From Durusdinium trenchii (Eukaryota; Sar; Dinophyceae; Suessiales; Symbiodiniaceae), in NCBI GenBank assembly GCA_963970005.1, contig CAXAMN010021112.1, positions 1,557,996 to 1,621,995 of the forward strand: a stretch of 64,000 bases of DNA, written 5' to 3'. This document shows, in pieces, positions 53,601-63,999 of this stretch. Made by a program: the position numbers and the translations under genes. Every line of letters starts with the position of its first letter. Positions within the stretch are counted from its first letter, which is position 1. The notes below the pieces were generated by a model. The model had not been told where the DNA came from. It searched no databases and saw only the letters and a list, made by a program, of their open reading frames with translations.

Positions 53601-54723
53601 GTCTTCGGAGCTCGTCCAACAGGGCCCATGCGGCCATGCCGTCCACGATCACGTTGGCCCATGAGTTCACAAGCAGTGTAGGGGGTGCCTGAATTTGAGA
53701 CTGCCCCATTTGACCACATTTCACCGCATGCCCCTTTTCATCTGGTTTTAAGTGTGGAAGTGTGGAAGCTGGCGTGCGCCCAAGTCTCTGGTATAGGTGC
53801 AATTGCTTGCGCACTGGCATTCAGAAAGAAATCGTTGTCGAAGACATAGATCTGCCTGAGCTCTTGAGCAAAAGCGGAGAGGGAGGAAGAACATCGACAG
53901 TTGCGGAAGTTTACACCTCTTCAGTAGCCCGCTGGCCCGCTTGTTGGATAGGCAGCGGATAGGCCACCTCTGAGACAAGTTCTCTGTTGCAAGCTTTGGT
54001 ACATGCTGGGTGCCCAATCAAGCTTCGCCCTGAATTTCTGCACTTCTGGCGGAAGAATTTTCCGGCTCCGGACAACACATAGGACAGGACAATCAGGAAA
54101 TTCCACCTCTACACAGCAGTTGGAGTGTTGAATCAAGCAGGGCTTCAGTTCGGTGGTGGATGTCTTCCATCAGCGAAAAGGGCAGCACCGAAACCGCATC
54201 CCTGGCCTTGGAGTTTCGGGTCTCGGCGGACCTCCGTTCGCTCCAAGCAGCTGTGGTCCACCCAACTTCGATAAGATGTGCCTGGCGCGGAGGCCGAGGC
54301 CGAAGGTGGCTGCGCTTCTTCGGCTGAGAGAAGGGTTGAGATGGAACAAACTCCCACCACGCACGGATGAAAAGTTCAGCACATCGCAGCAGTTTGGCCC
54401 AGGGAACGTAGGCAGAAACTTCAACATGTTTGGCGGAATAAGCCGTGATTCCTCTATACTTGAGAAGTTCACCTGCGTCCATCAACTCATGTTATATATA
54501 TATATATAGATATGTGTGTGTGTGTGTTTTTAATGGTGTTGCTAGTTAATTTGGCCTACAACTCCACTCTGGCCCAAAATGCCACAAAAAAGGCCCAATC
54601 CAACAATGATGAATCAACCACAGCGTTTATGTTGCGGAAGAGCAACCTCTTCTTGTGGAAGTTTGAACCCTTTCCGCGTCCATCCACAGTCCTTCCGCGC
54701 ACCTCAAGGGGTGCAGCCTCGAG
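50664..54723. other. No firmly supported gene
   Basis: The best patch is minus 51677-51770, reading MGSILTHLSSDDRRVRSAAI before a GCAG|GC donor. It looks like a HEAT/ARM-type helix but lacks a clear AG|G acceptor. A (TA)n tract lies at about 54492-54507. Confidence 0.4.
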
Positions 54724-54830
54724 GTCTGCCCATCCAGCAGTGCCGCCTGTGCTGGGCTGAAGACCTTCAAGGCCCTGGGCGGCGAGTGGAGACACGGCGG
54801 TGTCTCTCCGCGGCTGGGAGATGCCAAGAG
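54724..54830 (+). CDS. Plus-strand exon-like segment
   Basis: CTCGAG|G acceptor and GT donor. It reads VCPSSSAACAGLKTFKALGG and then EWRHGGVSPRLGDAK plus two bases. Coding-like and basic. It is the best plus-strand exon candidate outside the retroelement. No family. Confidence 0.3.
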
Positions 54831-57776
54831 GTCCAAAGTGAAGAAGAAGCTCTTGGGGGTTCCAATAGTGTGGTGCCCCAAAAGAGTATTCGTGGCACGG
54901 TTTCCAACATCTATCTACATGATGTTACATGTTTATAGTGTGGAAATTGACGGTGTTCTATTTATGTGGGGGGTCTTCTAAGTCTAAGATATATCCCAGA
55001 CACTTCATGGGACTGGCATATCTACCCATCAGTTGGGGTGGTGCAAGCCGGGGGTCTGTCTGGGGTGGCAGTGCTATGGCAGTCCCAGACGGGTCGTGTC
55101 TGGGTCTTGTGAAACAATTGAACCGACTTCGAAAGAGGCCAACCGCCTCGAGGACACAGACAGGACACGAGTGTCCAGCGGGAAGGGCGTGCCCTTCCTC
55201 CAATGAATGACGACCTCAATCCCGACTGCCCCGACACTAGCGGAAGACTCCGGACACCCCTAAATGGAACACATATGATAGATTCACCACTGAACCTGTG
55301 CTTCTGGCAGGAAGTCGGAAGAGATTCGGAGGTTCCACTATGCCGCCGGGGCGGTGAAGGCAGCCCTGCCGCAAATGCACGGCTGTTCCCATAAGCCGAA
55401 TGGATCAAAAAGTCTTTCACAGTCAAGGCGCGTGTCGCCAAAGGCAGATCGCATTCCCTTGGTTCGTGACGATGAGTTTGGAATGCCAAAAAGAAGCGAA
55501 GTGGCAAGACCTGTCAAGAACAGTTTTCTGAAAAGATTCTGAAAGCCTGCTAAGTGCTAGGTGCTCAAATGCCAAAGATTTGACAACACCACCTTCGATC
55601 TTGTTGGTTTCTTGACTCAGGAGCGTGCGAAACCGGGGAGATGTGTAAATAAGATCCTTGGGTCCAAATCCTCAAGTCCTCCAGGACCTTCCGTTCGGGG
55701 TGTCTATAGATGACTGGGGGTGTTCAAAAACCACCTGTAGATACTCTATGGCTTGTCTTCTGCCGGAACCCGTCGGAGGTCTCCGAACTGTTTGCAAACA
55801 TTACAGTAAGCCCTGCCTGACCGCCCAGTTGGGCGCCCTCTCTGGCTTTGGGCGGATGAAAACCCCTTGGGCCAGGAACCGGGTAGACCCACTGGTAGAC
55901 CCCTATTCTAATGATTAATTCTAATGCACACCGCACCACAGGATTGAACAAAGAAAGACACCCTCTGCGACTCTCTTGGCTGTGACAGCCCCTGCCTGGT
56001 AGCTGAAAGCCTCCTTATCCCAATTGGACGCAAGAACCGCATCAGCCACAACCTCAGAGGTCTTCGGATGGGAGCAGATGAGATGGTTTCGTAGTGACAG
56101 GTCAATCAAACAAGGCATCCAGATTTGTCTGAACACGCTGATAGCAACGGCATAGAAGTTGCGTATGGTCTAGTATATATATATATATATGCCCGGTCCG
56201 AGGCCAAAAGATCATCCACCATCCCACAGCGTCACCCGTCATTTCGGAGCATTTCACCAAATGCGTCCAAATGCACTCTGTCTTGTGGCCTTTCAAGTAC
56301 ATACAGTACCTCCACACAAAGGTCAACATCATCTACACATAGTTTATTTCCCCATGTCCAATTCACCCCGAAACATAAGCACAGAGTGAAGCACACGTGA
56401 AGCAGAGCTGAACCCAGAAACGTTTGCCTGGGGAAAAAAAAACTTGAACAACTTAACCTTCTTTCCACCTGTTCCATCTCCCCTGCTCCTCGTTGTGAGG
56501 AGAACATCGCAGACACACTGGTCTAACGACGTAAAAGCTCTCTAAAGAAATCGGTGAGACCCAACGGCATCAAGCAAGGCAAAGCGACAACGGAAAACTC
56601 CTTCTTTCCACCTGTTCGATTTCAGTGGGGAAACATCTCCCCAAAAACAGGTTGAAGGATATCCATGTTTCTGGGTAGGAGAGTGACCGACCCCAAGTTC
56701 CGTCGTGCACCCCCAAGTTCGCCCAGCACTAGATTTCTAGACCTTTTCAGAGCTGGCTGCCAGGGCACGGCGGGCTCGCTTCGTGTCCAAAGTTTCTTGG
56801 TCCCTGCTGGCACCAGCTCAAGCACATCACCTCAGGCACATCGCGGCGGAGCTGCGCGTGGCGCTGCCTAGTTTACTTCTCACAACTGCGCCAAGTCTGT
56901 TGACCTGCCTAGTCATGACTGGATGCGGCAACCCAGTTAACGTGCTCATTGCATCTCATTCCTAAACAGTCGACCAAAATGCACAATTAGCTTACTTTAA
57001 GGTCAACACGTACAGGCACATGTGGGTTCCCGAAACACTAAAGTGCTACAGATCTTGAGAAACACATATCTCATGTCCTTTATCCTTGTTCAATATGCAA
57101 TATGGACATGCACAAAATCTGACTAAGTGAACTTGAACTTCCTTGTGTAAAGATCAACTCAATGGGTCCGGTAGGCCAGCAAAAAGGACCGATCCGAAAA
57201 CGTGGTTTTTTTGCATTGGAACTATTGTGCGGGGTGAACCAGCATTCTCAACCTGGTTCAATTTATATATAATCTAGGAGATGGCGCTCCCATCCAGGTT
57301 TTGGCAGGAAGTTGTCAGCCTGGCCCCCAAGCCCCCTCAAGACCTTTCTTTTACACTCCCTGCAATCATCATGGAAGTGGAGTTCACCAGCTTTTTGGTC
57401 TACGTAGAAATATGGTCATCCGTCGACATCGTTCCGGAGCCATGCCATCCATACGATCCACGTAGCCATGATGAGTTCAGGGAGTATAAACCATGACCAC
57501 TCTCCCAGTGACGGCAAGCTTTGTCTCGCGAGCTCGAGCCTTAGACCGTGCGATGGACGAGTTCAACGGTGGCCGTGGATGTGAAGGCTGAAAAACAGGA
57601 CATCTAAAGTCTGCAGCCAGGCATCATGCCTGGCACACCAGTGACTCTACTTCAAACTACTACCCAACCAAACAGGCTTCTATAAAATTCTGTAAATCCC
57701 TTGCCTTCCAGATGTCATCATTGCTTCCTCTTGTCGTTGTGTGGCCTATCCCGGTCTATCCGGATGCGAAGCCATC
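54831..57776. other. No supported gene
   Basis: Overlapping open frames at 55.0-55.5 and 56.7-56.9 kb lack motifs. A (TA)n tract lies at about 56173-56190. Confidence 0.45.
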
Positions 57777-57882
57777 CCAGTCTCGCCCAGGGGCTTGTGC
57801 AGCTCCCATCCGCAGCGCAGGTCTCCTCTGCACGCGCACTCGCCGCGGCGAGCAGGAGCAGCTTCGTCCAGAAGCCACCCAT
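57777..57882 (-). CDS. First exon of a secreted Cys-containing protein
   Basis: ATG at 57882 opens MGGFWTKLLLLAAASARAEE and then TCAADGSC. The Lys plus Leu/Ala core ending in ASARA is a good signal peptide, with cleavage likely after ARA. The following C-x(5)-C spacing suits a disulphide-bonded secreted domain. A GA donor after CTGG (exon end 57777) fits local usage. Start chosen because the upstream in-frame Met would put 32 Pro/Arg-rich residues before the signal peptide. Downstream exons not found. Confidence 0.5.
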
Positions 57883-58040
57883 GGCGCAGCGTCCGGCGGC
57901 GGTAAGACACGGCCACGGGCCACGGTGGGGTGGAGGGCGTAGAGGAGTGGAGGGGCAAATAGATAAGGGGCAGGACAATAGACGTGGGGCTATAGATAGA
58001 TATCGCCTATAGGGTCGCAGAGTCCCTGTTCAATGCTTTT

Positions 58041-58220
58041 TCAAGCTTCGGCCTCAAATTGGTGCTTTCTAGCGTCCATACAAAAGTGGCATGCTTCAGA
58101 TTCATGGTGTGGAAAAGGATTACAGGGGTCCTGCTTGTGGATTTGTTCTTTCAACTGGAGGATTCGGGCCCGATATTGATTGAGCTCCCAGTGTTGATCT
58201 TCTGGATCTGCTTGAGGTTC
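58041..58220 (-). CDS. Terminal exon with coiled-coil segment
   Basis: After AAATCAG|G: EPQADPEDQHWELNQYRARI, a Leu/Ile-spaced helix (LQLKEQIHKQ), then CNPFPHHESEACHFCMDARK and stop TGA (58043-58041). 60 codons including stop. The helix is coiled-coil-like and the tail has Cys and His residues. It ends 158 bp before the signal-peptide exon at 57882 on the same strand, consistent with tightly packed tandem genes. It also lies just upstream of the + strand retroelement, so it could instead be in an LTR. Confidence 0.4.
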   Translation of the reverse strand, partial: EPQADPEDQHWELNQYRARILQLKEQIHKQDPCNPFPHHESEACHFCMDARKHQFEAEA

Positions 58221-58384
58221 CTGATTTGCTTCTTTTTGAACACGTCCTCGAGTCCTCAAGCTGAGGGAGTGCTTCAGTCTAGTAGCCACATAGTGATTCT
58301 CATATATATGTGAATTGTGATGAGCACATGGTCGGACGCCATGTCTAGCGGAACCTTTAGGCTGGAGCGTAGAAAGGCGCCGCT

Positions 58385-58445
58385 GCGATGCCCCTGGTGG
58401 GGCGACCGCACCGACATTGGTAGCGGAGCCCCACCAGGGGCTCGC
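58385..58445 (+). promoter_or_regulatory. Leader hairpin enclosing the primer-binding-site candidate
   Basis: CCCCTGGTGGGG (58391-58402) pairs perfectly with CCCCACCAGGGG (58429-58440). The stem extends by one more G-C pair and, past a one-base bulge (58389), by four more pairs (58385-58388 with 58442-58445). The 26-nt loop contains TGGTAGCGGAGCC. Confidence 0.75.
58418..58430 (+). other. Primer binding site candidate (TGGTAGCGGAGCC)
   Basis: TGG is the complement of a tRNA CCA end, and it follows …ACA plus one base, a plausible LTR end at about 58416. It lies 48 bp upstream of the gag ATG. The 3' LTR is outside the window, so the LTR length and the PBS cannot be confirmed. Confidence 0.45.
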
Positions 58446-58477
58446 AGTGAGTGTCACTAGGTAGTGCACCCGCTGCC

Positions 58478-60208
58478 ATGAGTGAAGACAAGGGTCATCG
58501 CCGCTTTGACGGTGAGGGCGATGACCCGGGTAAGGCGTTGAAAAAGTGGAAGACATGGGCCCAGGCCAAACTGGTTACGTTGAAAGACATCAAACCTGAA
58601 CAAAGGGGGCCATGGATCCTGACGCTTCTAGATGGTCGTGCCTGGGATGCTTGTGAGCACCTGACCTTAGACGACCTTGCAGTGTCAGGTGGTGACAAAA
58701 AGATCTGGGAAGTGTTGCAGAAACGATTTCCAGAAAAAGAGGCTCATGACCTGCTAGGAGAATCGCTGGGCGAAGTGTTTGCACTGTCAGCCAACGAAGC
58801 CGAGTCCATCAAGCAGTGGACGGCTCGAGCTCGAGAAGTGTTTGACAGATGCGAGAGACGAGCGGGAGTGGCTTTTCCAGCTGCCGCTCAGGGCTGGATT
58901 ACGTTGAACTGTGCAGGCTTGACTGAGGAACAGAAGGCCATAGTGAAGGCCAAGACACAAGGCAGCTTAGACTACGAAGCCGTGGCCGCTGCCATGAGGT
59001 CATGTTTTCCTTTGTACAAAGCAACAGCCAGTCGCAGAAAGCCAGTTGGAGCTCTGCAAGTCGACGTTATGACTGACGAGTTCGAAGCTGCACCAGAGAT
59101 GTCCTACACGGACGATGCTTACTTGCAAGAAGTTGAGGCCTTCATCGCCGAACATGAGCACGAGACCACTACAGAAGAGGCTGTGTTCACTGAACAAGAG
59201 GCAGCCGAAGCCCTCGCTGTGACTTGGAAAGAGCGTCGCAAGGAGATAGCAAAGGTGCAGAAGAGTCGACAATTCGGTTCTCATGGCACTTCCAAAAGGC
59301 AGTTCAAAGTGGAAGTAGAAGAGCTGAAAAGGCGAACCAAATGCAATCGCTGTGGCAAAGTAGGCCACTGGGCCAGAGAGTGCAGGCAGCCACCAAGTGC
59401 GAAAGAAGCTTCTTCTTCGAGCACTCCTCCCATGGCAGCCAACTATGTTGAGAGCTCAGAGCCAACCACTGAGGCTGGATATGGAGTGGAGCCAACCTTT
59501 GTGGGACACGTGATGACCACGGTGTTTAGCGCTGGCCTGATTTCCTCACCGGGCTTTGGAGTACTGGACAGTGGGTGCGGACGCACCCTGATCGGAGAAG
59601 AAACTCTCAAACAGCTTGAACCCATGATCAAGGCTCGAGGGTTTGGTTCTGTGCAGTACTATGAGTCTGAGAATGTGTTCAGGTTCGGAAATGGAGCAAC
59701 GGAAGTGGCAAAACGTGCATGCCGCTTACCTGTCGGGATCGCAAACAAGTTTGGCTTGATTGACGCAGCCATTATTGCGGGCTCAGCTCCTCTTTTGCTT
59801 GGACGACCAACGTTGGAAAAGATGGCTGTGAAACTGGATTTCGCTCAAGGACAGATGGAGCTTCTCGGCTGCACGACCGATCTCAAGACCAATGAGGCTG
59901 GTCAGCTGCTGGTGGATGTCCTAGCATATCCAGCGAGAGAAACAGCTACCCCGAAGCCTCGCGGTAATCAACACGACAGAGACACAGCTCGTTCCACAAA
60001 GGACGACCAGCAGAAGGTTGAACAGAAGGCGCAGGGCTCAAGTCAAAAACAGAAGACAAAAATCACACTGAGAAAGAAAGAGTGTAGATGTTTGCTTGCT
60101 CAGATGAAACGTGTTTCCCAGACCGAAGATGCTGGTATCATGGTTGCTGAGTTATTTTCTCCTCCTCGTTTTTCCACTGAGGCTGTTCGGCGGGGGGAAA
60201 AGGGATAG
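58478..60208 (+). CDS. Copia Gag-protease and start of methyltransferase-like domain
   Basis: 576 codons from the first ATG (GCTGCCATGAG context) to TAG at 60206-60208; the frame is open upstream to 58451. Residues ~10-200 are a helical Gag (RFDGEGDDPGKALKKWK and on) that packs the element's RNA. Residues 289-302 are a CCHC zinc knuckle, CNRCGKVGHWAREC. Asp364 in VLDSGCGRTLIG is the active site of the aspartic protease; the usual D-(S/T)-G is DSG. From residue ~554 (VAELFSPPRF) the methyltransferase-like domain begins, and the frame stops 12 residues later. The continuation lies in the -1 frame from 60181. Confidence 0.92.
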   Translation: MSEDKGHRRFDGEGDDPGKALKKWKTWAQAKLVTLKDIKPEQRGPWILTLLDGRAWDACEHLTLDDLAVSGGDKKIWEVLQKRFPEKEAHDLLGESLGEVFALSANEAESIKQWTARAREVFDRCERRAGVAFPAAAQGWITLNCAGLTEEQKAIVKAKTQGSLDYEAVAAAMRSCFPLYKATASRRKPVGALQVDVMTDEFEAAPEMSYTDDAYLQEVEAFIAEHEHETTTEEAVFTEQEAAEALAVTWKERRKEIAKVQKSRQFGSHGTSKRQFKVEVEELKRRTKCNRCGKVGHWARECRQPPSAKEASSSSTPPMAANYVESSEPTTEAGYGVEPTFVGHVMTTVFSAGLISSPGFGVLDSGCGRTLIGEETLKQLEPMIKARGFGSVQYYESENVFRFGNGATEVAKRACRLPVGIANKFGLIDAAIIAGSAPLLLGRPTLEKMAVKLDFAQGQMELLGCTTDLKTNEAGQLLVDVLAYPARETATPKPRGNQHDRDTARSTKDDQQKVEQKAQGSSQKQKTKITLRKKECRCLLAQMKRVSQTEDAGIMVAELFSPPRFSTEAVRRGEKG

Positions 60209-60780
60209 CATATGATATTAAGCAGGGGTGGGACCTTTCCAAATCAAATGTGAAGTCGCAAGTGGATGCGGAACTCGATCGCGTCCGCCCTCGACTTTTG
60301 GTGGCGTGTCCACCATGCACGCATCGAGGCGGGTGGGAGCATCTGAATAGGACCAAGCGGTCTCCTTTCGAGACAGCCTTGCTAATTCGAGCATCTAGAG
60401 ATCAGGTTCGCTTTGCTCTCCAACAGATTCGCAAGCAGATAAGTCGAGGTGGTGATTTTATCTTTGAGCATCCGTGGGGTTCCGAAGTGTGGGACGATGG
60501 GGACATGATCACTCTTCGTAGGAAGTATGGAGTCCGCAGAGTTGACATGTGCGCCTACGGGTTGAAGTGTCCTGACACGGGTATCCCCATCAGAAAAGCC
60601 ACGGGGATCCTTTCATCCATCAAGGAGTCCACTCATTTCCATCAGTGTCAGGGGTGTGAGAAACATCGTTTGGTTGAAGGAAAACTGAACTCAGGACAAA
60701 ACGTGAGCGACTTTGCAGCAGAGTACACCCCATCTTTCGTTAAAGCCATGTTAAAAGCCTGCCAAGCACAACAACATGTG
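60143..60780 (+). other. Cytosine-methyltransferase-like domain in the polyprotein
   Basis: Motifs in order: ELFSPPRF (60149-60172, frame 0) followed in the -1 frame by AYDIKQGWDL (motif I-like SAM loop), LLVACPPCTH (Cys at 60316-60318, like the catalytic PC loop), RGGDFIFEHPWGSEVW (Glu at 60466-60468, like the ENV motif), and a Cys/His-containing tail (HQCQGCEKH). Known C5 methyltransferases have PPCQ-x-FS and ENV, so residues around both motifs differ here and activity is uncertain. It sits between protease and integrase. Confidence 0.6.
60181..60208 (+). other. -1 frame change between gag-protease and pol frames
   Basis: The -1 frame is closed by TGA at 60178-60180 and open from 60181 on; the 0 frame ends at 60208. 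Any switch must lie in these 28 bases, which contain CGGGGGGAAAAGGG. There is no perfect X-XXY-YYZ heptamer in phase, and the switch falls inside one protein domain. A lost base in the G or A run is therefore likelier than programmed frameshifting. Confidence 0.85.
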
Positions 60781-63700
60781 AGTGTGGTCGACTTTATCGA
60801 CTTGGCTGAGTGCGAAGGTGCAGAGTGTCTCATTGGTGAGATCGAAGGAGACAGGGCCGGACCAGAGCAAGAAGACGCGGAGGTCATACATGCTGATCAC
60901 ACCCAAGGTACTCCCAGTGTGTTGCGAGCTGTTAGGAAATTGCATGTTAACCTCGGCCATCCGCACAACAGGGATTTGGTGCGTATCTTGCAGCATAGTA
61001 AGGCTTCTAAAGAAGCTCTGGAGGTAGCAAAGAACTTCACATGTACCGTGTGTAGTAACCATAAGCTTCCGCATGCATCCCTACCTGCTAAGACTAGTAG
61101 AATCATGGAGTTTAACGCGCGAGTTGGGATGGACGTCAAGTACCTCCCCGGCTGGAAACCCAATCAGAGAGTTCCGTGCATCAGCATTGTTGACTATGCA
61201 TCGTCATTGCACATAATGGCACCCATTTTCCAGAAAGAAAACGCTGAGTTGTTGAAGGGTGTTCTGCGGGACTCCTGGATTGCATGGGCCGGGCCCCCAA
61301 AGGTTTTGGAATTGGACCCAAGCAGACCAAACCTGAGTGACGCTTTGGGAGAATACTGTGAGGGACTTGGTATAGATCTCCTATACACAGCTGCAGACTC
61401 ACATTGGCAGCTGGGGAAAGTCGAGAGACATGGAGGTTGGTTCGAAAAGATATTTTCTCGGGTATGTGAAGAGCATCCACCCAAGAATGCCGAAGAGTTT
61501 GTTGACAACGTTCTTCAGACCCAAATAGCCAAAAACGCCCTGATTACAGAAGCAGGAGCAAGCCCTTTTCAGATTGTTTTTGGACGCAATCCCCGCATCC
61601 CTCAAGATTTGTTGCAAGATGATCCACACTTACCCGCAGTTGACGCCACCGAAAGCGACTCGCCGTTCGATCGGGCACATCTCGTGCGGCAAGCGGCGCG
61701 ACAAGCGGTGCTGGAATGCCAAGACCACAAGGCCTTGAAGGCGGCCATCCGAGCTCGCCCAAGACTCCGCCAGGACTTCTGCTCAGGTGACTGGGTTTAC
61801 TACTGGAGATCACAAAAGTGGTCAGACGGGCAGTTGCTAAGGGGAGGTCGTTGGCATGGGGCTGGCATGATTTTGGGTAAGTTGGGGGTGAACTATATTG
61901 TTGCGCACAGACGAAGTTTGTTTCGCTGTTCACCAGAACATCTACGGCATGCAACCTCAGAAGAGAAAACAGTTGCAGATTTTGATGACAACGAATTGCT
62001 GGGAATCAAGAACTTGTTAGAAAAGGGACAATTTCCAAAAGGACAGTTTGTTGATTTGGTCAATACCACACTTCCGCCATCTCCAGAAATTTCTGACCGG
62101 GCAGAAGGCTGGCATTCCGCGGCACGATCCGCGGCCGATTTGTGGAGTGAAGCTGTCGTGAATGAGACCAAGACTCAAAAGGAAGACTACAATGCAGATG
62201 AGACAACACCAGAACATGGGCCGTATTCTCGATTGGGGGGAACGTCTTCCTGGACACCGTTAGGTCGTACAGAGGATTATGGTCCCATCAGACGGGTTCG
62301 ACACACAGTCAAGTCACCCCCGGAATATCTCTTTCGTCCAATGGAGATGCAACAGGAAGATCTGTCAGAGTTGCTGCAAGAGGTTATTCCTTCGTTGCTA
62401 GAGACACCAGAGACCGAGAGCTTCAGTCCCAGAGGCACTAGTAGCAAGAGAGAGGCCAGTGCCGACATTGATGACGGACCGCGCACTCGCAGTCGAACTG
62501 AACGATATGAGGACGAGGCATTGTTGTGTTCATTTGTTTCTCCAGGAGAGGAGGTTCCAGTGCGAAGTGGCCAGAGTCATGTCGAAGCATTGATAGCAGG
62601 ATTCTTGCAGAAGCGAGCAGCAAAAGAGATTCCGTCCACTGGCAACCCATCCGACATCCAAGAGAAGGTTGATGGATCCAAGATTACAGAATGGGAGACA
62701 TTGTCAGGGAAACAAGCTGTTCGTGTGTGGACTGGACAGAAAGCCAAAGAGATCAAAGAGCGTTTTGGACATCGGTTCATTGGCAGTCGTTTTGTTGTGA
62801 TCAACAAGAAGGATGAGGATGGGGAGCGAGTCAAGAGTCGCTGGTGCCTACAAGGGCACTTGGATCCTGACTTCCAGGAGAAGATCCAGTCAGGGGCTTG
62901 CCACAGTCCCACACTTCACCCTTTGTCAAGATCATTGATTTTACAAATTCTAGTCAGCAAGCAATGGACGATGCAGCTAGGGGACATCAAGGGGGCTTTT
63001 CTGGAAGCAGGACCTTTGAACCCCAAATTTAGTCCTTTGTATGCGCATCAACCTCCAGGAGGGATCCCAGGACTCAGTCCGGATGATGTGATCGAGGTCA
63101 CAGGCAACGTCTACGGGTCCAACGATGCCCCTTTCAACTGGTGGTTTAAGTTCGACGAGACTGCAAGAAAGATTGGTTGGGTTCGTTCTCAGTTTGACAA
63201 CTGTTTATACTACCTTCCGGATCCGTTGAGTCAGGGAGCCATGTGTGGTGTGATGGGAGCCCATGTAGACGACACCATCACGGGGGGACACGGGGCAACC
63301 TACGATTCAGCAATTCAAGCGTTGAAGACTCATTTCCCGTACAGAAAATGGAGGATTGGCAATGGTGAATTTTGTGGGGTGCAATATAGCCAAGACATGC
63401 GAAGTTTTGAGATCACGTACCATCAAAAAGAATATGCCGAACATCTTCGGGCCATTTCTCTCTCTAAAGAACGGTTGAAGGACAAAGAGTCTCTGGCAAC
63501 TGACCGGGAGATCTCAGCCTTGAGGGCAATCAACGGAGCATGCAATTGGCTTAGTTCGCAGTCAAGACCAGATCTGTGCGTTCAGACCTCCTTTTCACAA
63601 CAGAGCTTTCCTCAACCTAGAGTTCGGGATTTGTTGTTTGCAAACCAACTGGTGCGTCGGGCTAAACAGTTTAGTCACACTGATGTTACAGTGAAGAGCA

Positions 63701-63999
63701 TTCCATGGGAAGATTTGGCTATCTGTTTTCATTCAGATGCAGGTTTTGGTAATGCAAAGCAACACAAGACACAGGCAGGGTTCATTGCAGCTTTTGTGAG
63801 CAAAAGACTAGTACAGAATGAGGCAGCAAGCTGGTCTCCGTTTGCTTGGCGGTCATACAAATTGCCGAGAGTGGTGGCCTCGACACTAGCGGGGGAGGCA
63901 CAGGCTTTCACGACAGCTAGTGCTACGGCTGAGTGGGTGAGCTTGCTCATAGCAGAAGCAAAGCATGGCAGATTTGATCTTCGGACAACAGAGCAAGTG
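60181..63999 (+). CDS. Copia Pol: methyltransferase-like remainder, integrase, RT, RNase H (open at window edge)
   Basis: 1273 codons without a stop, frame -1 relative to gag. Integrase: zinc-binding HHCC (His at 60943 and 60958, Cys at 61042 and 61051), then the catalytic D-D-E triad Asp 61132 (GMDVK), Asp 61315 (ELDPSRP), Glu 61423 (KVERHGG). A variable linker follows to about 62680. Reverse transcriptase: Asp 62983 in GDIKGAF, the VYGSNDAPFNWW box, and the active-site HVDD (63262-63273; YVDD in most copia elements). RNase H begins near 63730 with HSDAGFG (Asp 63736). Reverse transcribes and integrates the element's cDNA. No internal stop or deletion noticed. Confidence 0.94.

Noticed and set aside
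58041..58556. 171-codon minus-strand frame overlapping gag
   Set aside because: Only its last 60 codons look coding and follow an acceptor; the rest is the antisense of the retroelement leader and gag.
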